Shown piece by piece: positions 6,225-9,242 of a DNA stretch of 9,242 bases (the stretch's first letter is position 1; each line of letters begins with the position of its first letter). The notes beneath the pieces are model-generated. The model was not told where the DNA came from. It worked only from the letters and a program-made list of their open reading frames with translations, and made no database searches. Source of the DNA: Oscillospiraceae bacterium (GTDB taxonomy: Bacteria > Bacillota > Clostridia > Oscillospirales > Oscillospiraceae); NCBI GenBank assembly GCA_016290695.1, contig JAEEUX010000082.1:1-9242 (forward strand), read 5' to 3'. Made by a program: the position numbers and the translations under genes.

Positions 6225-6264
6225 AAAAGCGTTCGGTTCCCCGATCGAGGAACCGAACGCTTTT
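6225..6264. terminator. Bidirectional terminator between SDR and flotillin genes
   Basis: AAAAGCGTTCGGTTCC (6225-6240) pairs perfectly with its complement at 6249-6264, a 16-bp stem with an 8-nt loop. The stem is bordered by A and T runs on both sides, so it can stop transcription of the SDR (plus, stop at 6210) and of the convergent flotillin gene (minus, stop at 6294). Confidence 0.93.
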
Positions 6265-6293
6265 GTTTTATTAAGCTATATCATGCGGAAAAA

Positions 6294-7772
6294 TTATTCG
6301 GCGTCGTTCTTTGCTTCTTCGCCGTCCCTCGGGGGCTCCTTCTTGCTCGCGGAGGCGATTTTGCCGCCTATCGCGCCCGCGAGAAGGGATTTGATGTCAA
6401 CGCCCATTCCGGCGGTGAGACCCTCGGTTATCTGCGTGGTGCCGTTGATAATATCGGTAAGGAGCTTTGCGCTGTTGCCCTCGCCGTACATCGTAATCTT
6501 GTCGACCTTGCTGAGCGGCTCGGCGACGTTCTTCGCTATTTCGGGCAGGGCGTTCATAATCATTTCAATCATGGCAGCCTCGCCGTATTTCTTCATGGCC
6601 TCGGCCTTGCGGTCGATACCTTCGGCCTCCGCGAGAGCCTTCGCCTGAATGGCCTCGGCCTCTGCGCGGCCCACAGCCGCTATACCGGCGGCCTCCTGCT
6701 CCTTGGCGTATTTTGCGGCCTCGGCGGCCTTCTTCTGAGCCTCGGCGGCCTGCTCCTGCTCATAACGCAGAGCCTCGGCGTCCTTCTGGCGGCGGAAGAG
6801 GTCGGCCTGAGCCTCCTGCTCCTGTCTGTAGCGCTCGGCGTCCGCCTGAGCGCGTATCTCGGCGTCCAGCTTTTTGCGGGCAACCTCGACCTCCTGCTTT
6901 TTAAGCTCGGCGTCGCGCTCGGTTTTGGCTATCTGCGCGTTCACCGTGGCGGTCTCAATGCTCTTCTGCTGCTCCTGCTTCTGAATTTCGTAAGCGGCGT
7001 CAGCCTCCGCCTTCTTCGTGTCAGCGGAGATTTTCAGCTCGGACTGGCGGATGGCAAGCTCGTTGTTCTTCTGGGCAATCTCCGTGTCCGCGAGGACGCG
7101 GGCGTCGTTGGCCGCTTTGTCGGCCTCTGCCTGCGCTATGGCAACGTCCCTGTCCGCCTGAGCCTTCGCGATGGCGGCGTTCTTTTTGATGAGGGAGGTG
7201 TTGTCGGCGCCGAGGTCACGGATGAGGCCGTTTTCGTCGGTGACGTTCTGGATATTGCAGGAAAGAATTTCTATTCCGAGCTTATCCATATCGCGCGACG
7301 CCTTGAGCATAACCTGGTCGGAGAAGGAATCGCGGTCGGTGTTGATTTCCTTTAGGGAAAGCGTGCCGATGATTTCGCGCATATTGCCCTGCAGGGAATC
7401 CTGAAGGTCGCAGGTGATCTGCTCGGCATGCTTATTGAGGAAGTTTTTCGCGGCGAGCTGGATGCCCTCCGTCGTCGGCGCGATGCGAACCTTGGCGACG
7501 GCGTCGACATTCACGTTGATGAAGTCGTTCGTCGGGACAGACTGCTCTGTTTTTATGTCAACCGTCATCTGCCCGAGGTAGAGGCGGTCAAGCCGCTCAA
7601 AGAACGGGACCTTAATGCCCGCGCGGCCGATAAGTATTCTGCTCCTTCTCCTGAGGCCGGAAATGATATACGCCTGATCGGGTGGCGCTTTTACATAGCC
7701 GACGAGCAAAAGGATGACGATAATCACCACGACGGCTATTATCGGGTAAAAGCCTTCTAAGTTTTCAAACAT
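6294..7772 (-). CDS. floT: Flotillin (SPFH-domain membrane scaffold protein)
   Basis: This 492-residue protein matches the architecture and length of bacterial FloT/YuaG. A hydrophobic membrane segment (about 9-27) is followed by KAPPDQAYIISGL, a hallmark of the family, and the SPFH/band 7 domain (about 28-190). A long Ala/Glu/Lys/Gln-rich coiled coil with the flotillin AEA repeats runs from about 195 to 400, followed by a C-terminal oligomerisation region ending in a charged tail. Flotillins form membrane assemblies that organise signalling and secretion proteins and affect membrane fluidity. The ATG is preceded by AAGGAGG (complement of 7779-7785), 6 nt away. It has its own promoter and shares a terminator with the convergent SDR. 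An NfeD-like gene, often the flotillin partner, is not beside it. The gene symbol is by resemblance to the Bacillus subtilis protein. Confidence 0.95.
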   Translation of the reverse strand: MFENLEGFYPIIAVVVIIVILLLVGYVKAPPDQAYIISGLRRRSRILIGRAGIKVPFFERLDRLYLGQMTVDIKTEQSVPTNDFINVNVDAVAKVRIAPTTEGIQLAAKNFLNKHAEQITCDLQDSLQGNMREIIGTLSLKEINTDRDSFSDQVMLKASRDMDKLGIEILSCNIQNVTDENGLIRDLGADNTSLIKKNAAIAKAQADRDVAIAQAEADKAANDARVLADTEIAQKNNELAIRQSELKISADTKKAEADAAYEIQKQEQQKSIETATVNAQIAKTERDAELKKQEVEVARKKLDAEIRAQADAERYRQEQEAQADLFRRQKDAEALRYEQEQAAEAQKKAAEAAKYAKEQEAAGIAAVGRAEAEAIQAKALAEAEGIDRKAEAMKKYGEAAMIEMIMNALPEIAKNVAEPLSKVDKITMYGEGNSAKLLTDIINGTTQITEGLTAGMGVDIKSLLAGAIGGKIASASKKEPPRDGEEAKNDAE

Positions 7773-7824
7773 AGTTATCCTCCTTCTGATTTTTGCCGGG
7801 AATTGTTTGGCTCGGTTGCCTGTG

Positions 7825-7836
7825 CTGAATATTCAG
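7825..7836. promoter_or_regulatory. Palindrome after the flotillin start point (candidate operator)
   Basis: CTGAATATTCAG is a perfect 12-bp palindrome placed about 9-20 bases after the predicted flotillin transcription start. A protein bound here would block early elongation. It has no loop, so an RNA hairpin is unlikely. Confidence 0.35.
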
Positions 7837-7851
7837 TTACATATTATTGAT

Positions 7852-7880
7852 ATAATAACACAAAAACCTTATATTGGCAA
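7852..7880 (-). promoter_or_regulatory. Predicted sigma-A promoter of flotillin
   Basis: On the minus strand TTGCCA (7875-7880) and TATTAT (7852-7857) are separated by 17 bp; each matches consensus at 5 of 6 bases. Transcription should begin near 7845, giving a leader of about 73 nt. The stress sigma-W-type promoter known for flotillin in Bacillus was not seen here. Confidence 0.7.
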
Positions 7881-7887
7881 TAAAAAT

Positions 7888-7948
7888 CGTGAGGAAACCG
7901 TCGAAAACCGCCTCAGTCGGTCAAAGCCCGCGCGAAAAATTCCTCACG
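7888..7948 (-). terminator. Possible terminator of the deacetylase gene, one arm inside the gene
   Basis: CGTGAGGAA (7888-7896) and TTCCTCACG (7940-7948) are perfect 9-bp inverted repeats. On the minus strand the first-transcribed arm lies in the last codons of the deacetylase and the second arm is followed by ATTTTTATT, as in an intrinsic terminator. The 43-nt loop is long, though a small inner ACCG/CGGT stem could shorten it. Confidence 0.4.
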
Positions 7949-8725
7949 GGGAACGAAAGCGGGCCTGTTGAAGCGCCCAAGCGCGAAAAAACCGCCGCCG
8001 CGCCGAAGCTCATTGCGCTTTTCCTCGCAGGTGAAGGTGAAAAGGTAGCCCGCGTCACGCAGCGCCTCCTCGCTCACGGCGTTATACTGCCCAAAGGGGT
8101 AGACAAAGGCGCGGGGCGCGCGCCCCATGGCCGCGCCGAAGCGGAAATTGAGCTTGCGAAGGTCCGAAAACAGCATGGCGCGGTATTCCTCGCGCCCTTC
8201 GCCGCGCATGGGAGCGGCGCCGCAGCGCGGGTGCAGAGAGTGAAGGCCAAAGCTGTGCGCGGCGAGGTCTGCGCGCGGGCTGCGCGACAGCTGGGCGAGC
8301 TTTTCCCAGCTCATGTAGGCGTAGGCGGGGTTAACGTCGCCGCTGGCTGAAAATTCGTCCGCGTAGGAGCCCACGACGGCGAGCATCGCGCACATATCGT
8401 ATTTTTCAAGCAGCGGGAGCGCGTATTCGCAAAAGCTGAGCTGCCCGTCGTCAAAGCTGAGCATGACGGGCTTTTCGGGCAGAGGCTGTCCCTCGTCCAC
8501 GTAGTCCAGCACCTGCGCCATGGTGACGGCGGTATACCCTTCCTGCCGCAGCCAGCGCAGATCCTCCTCCAGCTCCTGCGGCGTCACCGCGTCTTTCCCC
8601 GCACCCTCCGTCTTTACGTCGTGATACATGAGGATGGGCAGCTCCGGCGGCGTCTTCTCCGGCGCGGGAACTCCCGAAGCAAGCAGGGCGGCGGTGAACA
8701 GGAGACCAATGAGACTTCTCAGCAT
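7913..8725 (-). CDS. Secreted polysaccharide deacetylase (NodB family)
   Basis: With the chosen start this is a 270-residue protein. A short signal peptide (MLRSLIGLLFTAALLASG, no lipobox cysteine) is followed by ILMYHDV (31-37) and the NodB domain. The first motif is SFDDG (90-94, catalytic Asp and metal Asp), the second HSFGLH (H157 and H162, metal ligands), the third VYPFGQYN (208-215). These enzymes remove acetyl groups from peptidoglycan or other N-acetylated glycans outside the cell, often giving lysozyme resistance. The ATG at 8725 has GGGAGG at 7 nt; the ATG two codons earlier is too close to it. The open frame continues upstream to 8968, but that stretch holds the divergent promoters and codes for nothing recognisable. 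It is divergent from a surface protein gene. The substrate glycan is not known. Confidence 0.9.
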   Translation of the reverse strand: MLRSLIGLLFTAALLASGVPAPEKTPPELPILMYHDVKTEGAGKDAVTPQELEEDLRWLRQEGYTAVTMAQVLDYVDEGQPLPEKPVMLSFDDGQLSFCEYALPLLEKYDMCAMLAVVGSYADEFSASGDVNPAYAYMSWEKLAQLSRSPRADLAAHSFGLHSLHPRCGAAPMRGEGREEYRAMLFSDLRKLNFRFGAAMGRAPRAFVYPFGQYNAVSEEALRDAGYLFTFTCEEKRNELRRGGGFFALGRFNRPAFVPREEFFARALTD

Positions 8726-8744
8726 ACGCATACCTCCCGGGATC

Positions 8745-8779
8745 CTGGTTTTCAGCCCGCTGTGGGCGTCCCGAACCAG
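8745..8779 (-). other. Possible hairpin in deacetylase leader
   Basis: CTGGTT (8745-8750) pairs with AACCAG (8774-8779), and GCCC (8755-8758) with GGGC (8764-8767) inside it. The structure would end 6 bases before the ribosome binding site. Stem mismatches leave it weakly supported. Confidence 0.25.
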
Positions 8780-8809
8780 TATGCGCAGCATGCCTCCGTT
8801 TGAAACTGC

Positions 8810-8842
8810 CCGGATTTTAACAAAATCCGGCGAAAAAGGCAA
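8810..8842 (-). promoter_or_regulatory. Predicted deacetylase promoter with overlapping operator
   Basis: On the minus strand TTGCCT (8837-8842) and TAAAAT (8814-8819) are separated by 17 bp, with a start near 8807. A perfect dyad, CCGGATTTT (8810-8818) and AAAATCCGG (8822-8830) around AAC, covers the -10 and half the spacer. That is a classic repressor position. It is not followed by a T run in either direction, so a terminator is less likely. Confidence 0.55.
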
Positions 8843-8854
8843 GGGATGCACCCG

Positions 8855-8887
8855 GTTCCGGAACGGTTTTCTCCGGCTGGGCGGAGA
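8855..8887. promoter_or_regulatory. Two dyads between the divergent wall-gene promoters
   Basis: GTTCCGGAAC (8855-8864) is a perfect 10-bp palindrome. TCTCCG (8870-8875) and CGGAGA (8882-8887) form a 6-bp inverted repeat across 6 bases, ending one base before the -35 of the rightward promoter. Both lie between the two -35 elements, where one regulator could serve both genes. Confidence 0.4.
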
Positions 8888-8888
8888 C

Positions 8889-8917
8889 TTGTATTTTTCA
8901 CCGAAGATTGGTATAAT
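8889..8917 (+). promoter_or_regulatory. Strong extended -10 promoter of the repeat protein
   Basis: The -10 is a perfect TATAAT (8912-8917) preceded by an extended TGG element, and the -35 is TTGTAT (8889-8894), with a 17-bp spacer. Transcription should begin near 8924, giving a short leader of about 23 nt. This is the best promoter in the window. Confidence 0.75.
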
Positions 8918-8946
8918 CGTTACCCGAACCAAGGGGAGGGAAGCCC

Positions 8947-9242
8947 ATGAGCGCAAAAAAGAAAACACGCAGGAAAAGCCGTTTCCTGTGGGTCCTGCCG
9001 GTGCTGCTGGTGGCAGCCTTTCTGGTGCTGGGCCTGGCAGGGTATATGGATCAGAAGACCGAAAACCCTCCCGCGCCGGATCCCACGGAAGCGGCTCTCA
9101 GCGTTTCCGCCTCGACGCCGCAGCCGGCCCCGGCACCCACTGCGGAGCCCACGCCGGAGCCCACCCCCGAACCCACACCGGAACCGACGGCCGAGCCCAC
9201 GCCGGAGCCGACCCCCGAGCCTACGCCGGAACCGACGCCGGA
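8947..9242 (+). CDS. Membrane-anchored protein with Glu-Pro-Thr-Pro repeat (runs off right edge)
   Basis: The 98 visible residues start MSAKKKTRRKSR, a strongly basic N-terminus, then one hydrophobic helix (about 13-33, positive-inside orientation) and a stretch rich in Pro, Thr, Ala and Glu. From residue 66 this becomes a regular E-P-T-P repeat reaching the window edge. The protein is therefore anchored in the membrane, with the repeat outside as an extended spacer, as in many Gram-positive wall-spanning proteins. The functional domain is beyond the window, so the role is unknown. GGGGAGGG precedes the ATG by 7 nt and a strong promoter lies just upstream. It is divergent from a polysaccharide deacetylase, which hints at a cell-wall job such as a hydrolase or peptidoglycan-binding protein. 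Leucine is coded by CTG in 7 of 8 visible cases. Confidence 0.85.
   Translation, partial: MSAKKKTRRKSRFLWVLPVLLVAAFLVLGLAGYMDQKTENPPAPDPTEAALSVSASTPQPAPAPTAEPTPEPTPEPTPEPTAEPTPEPTPEPTPEPTP
9142..9242 (+). repeat. 12-bp coding repeat for E-P-T-P
   Basis: About eight consecutive copies of a 12-bp unit encode Glu-Pro-Thr-Pro, with one Ala in place of Pro (residue 82). The copies differ at third codon positions (GAG/GAA, CCC/CCG/CCA, ACG/ACC/ACA), so the amino-acid pattern is better conserved than the DNA. The array continues past the window. Confidence 0.9.

Noticed and set aside
6030..7355. Plus-strand open frame of 441 codons, leucine/glycine rich, antisense to flotillin
   Set aside because: Its leucine runs mirror the Ala/Glu repeats of the flotillin coiled coil, and it crosses the bidirectional terminator.
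8726..8968. N-terminal extension of the deacetylase up to 8968
   Set aside because: The extension would cover both divergent promoters and place the signal peptide 81 residues inside the protein.
1..9242. tRNA, rRNA, riboswitch, insertion sequence, CRISPR or defence genes
   Set aside because: No cloverleaf or known riboswitch pattern, transposase, terminal repeats, spacer array or defence-type domains were seen on either strand.

Overview
The window looks like chromosome from a GC-rich, low-oxygen Bacillota bacterium of the Clostridia type, probably gut-associated. This is inferred from strong AGGAGG-type ribosome binding sites, sigma-A-like promoters with 17-bp spacers, intrinsic terminators, a FloT/YuaG-type flotillin, an iron-dependent alcohol dehydrogenase, and coding DNA that is clearly GC-rich between AT-rich intergenic regions. 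No species can be named from sequence alone. There are eight protein genes, six complete and two cut by the window ends. I found no RNA genes, insertion sequences or CRISPR arrays.

Left part (1-2385). A partial FAD-dependent oxidoreductase (minus strand, running off the left edge) is divergent from a 12-helix MFS transporter (880-2214, plus). The 341-bp gap between them carries a promoter for each side, a tandem 11-bp repeat over one -35 element, and nested dyads in the transporter leader. The transporter converges on an iron-type alcohol dehydrogenase (2385-3539, minus), with two strong hairpin terminators between them.

Middle part (3540-6294). The alcohol dehydrogenase is divergent from a PlsC-like acyltransferase fused to a C-terminal zinc ribbon (3747-5018, plus). 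Next comes a short-chain dehydrogenase/reductase (5215-6210, plus). Its well-formed promoter is preceded by two identical 20-bp direct repeats spaced 32 bp apart, which looks like an activator site. A bidirectional 16-bp-stem terminator separates this gene from the convergent flotillin gene.

Right part (6294-9242). A flotillin (6294-7772, minus) has its own promoter and no NfeD partner beside it. Upstream is a secreted polysaccharide deacetylase (7913-8725, minus), divergent from a membrane-anchored protein with a long Glu-Pro-Thr-Pro repeat (8947 to the right edge). The 221-bp region between those two holds face-to-face promoters and three dyads. Leucine codon choice shifts towards CTG in this part.

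The genes look like single-gene transcription units rather than one operon. Two loose themes appear: redox and transport of a small molecule (flavoprotein, MFS carrier, iron alcohol dehydrogenase, SDR), and the cell envelope (acyltransferase, flotillin, deacetylase, repeat protein). I did not see a clearly new system. The best leads are the repeat-controlled SDR, the acyltransferase-zinc ribbon fusion, and the divergent flavoprotein/transporter and wall-gene pairs.
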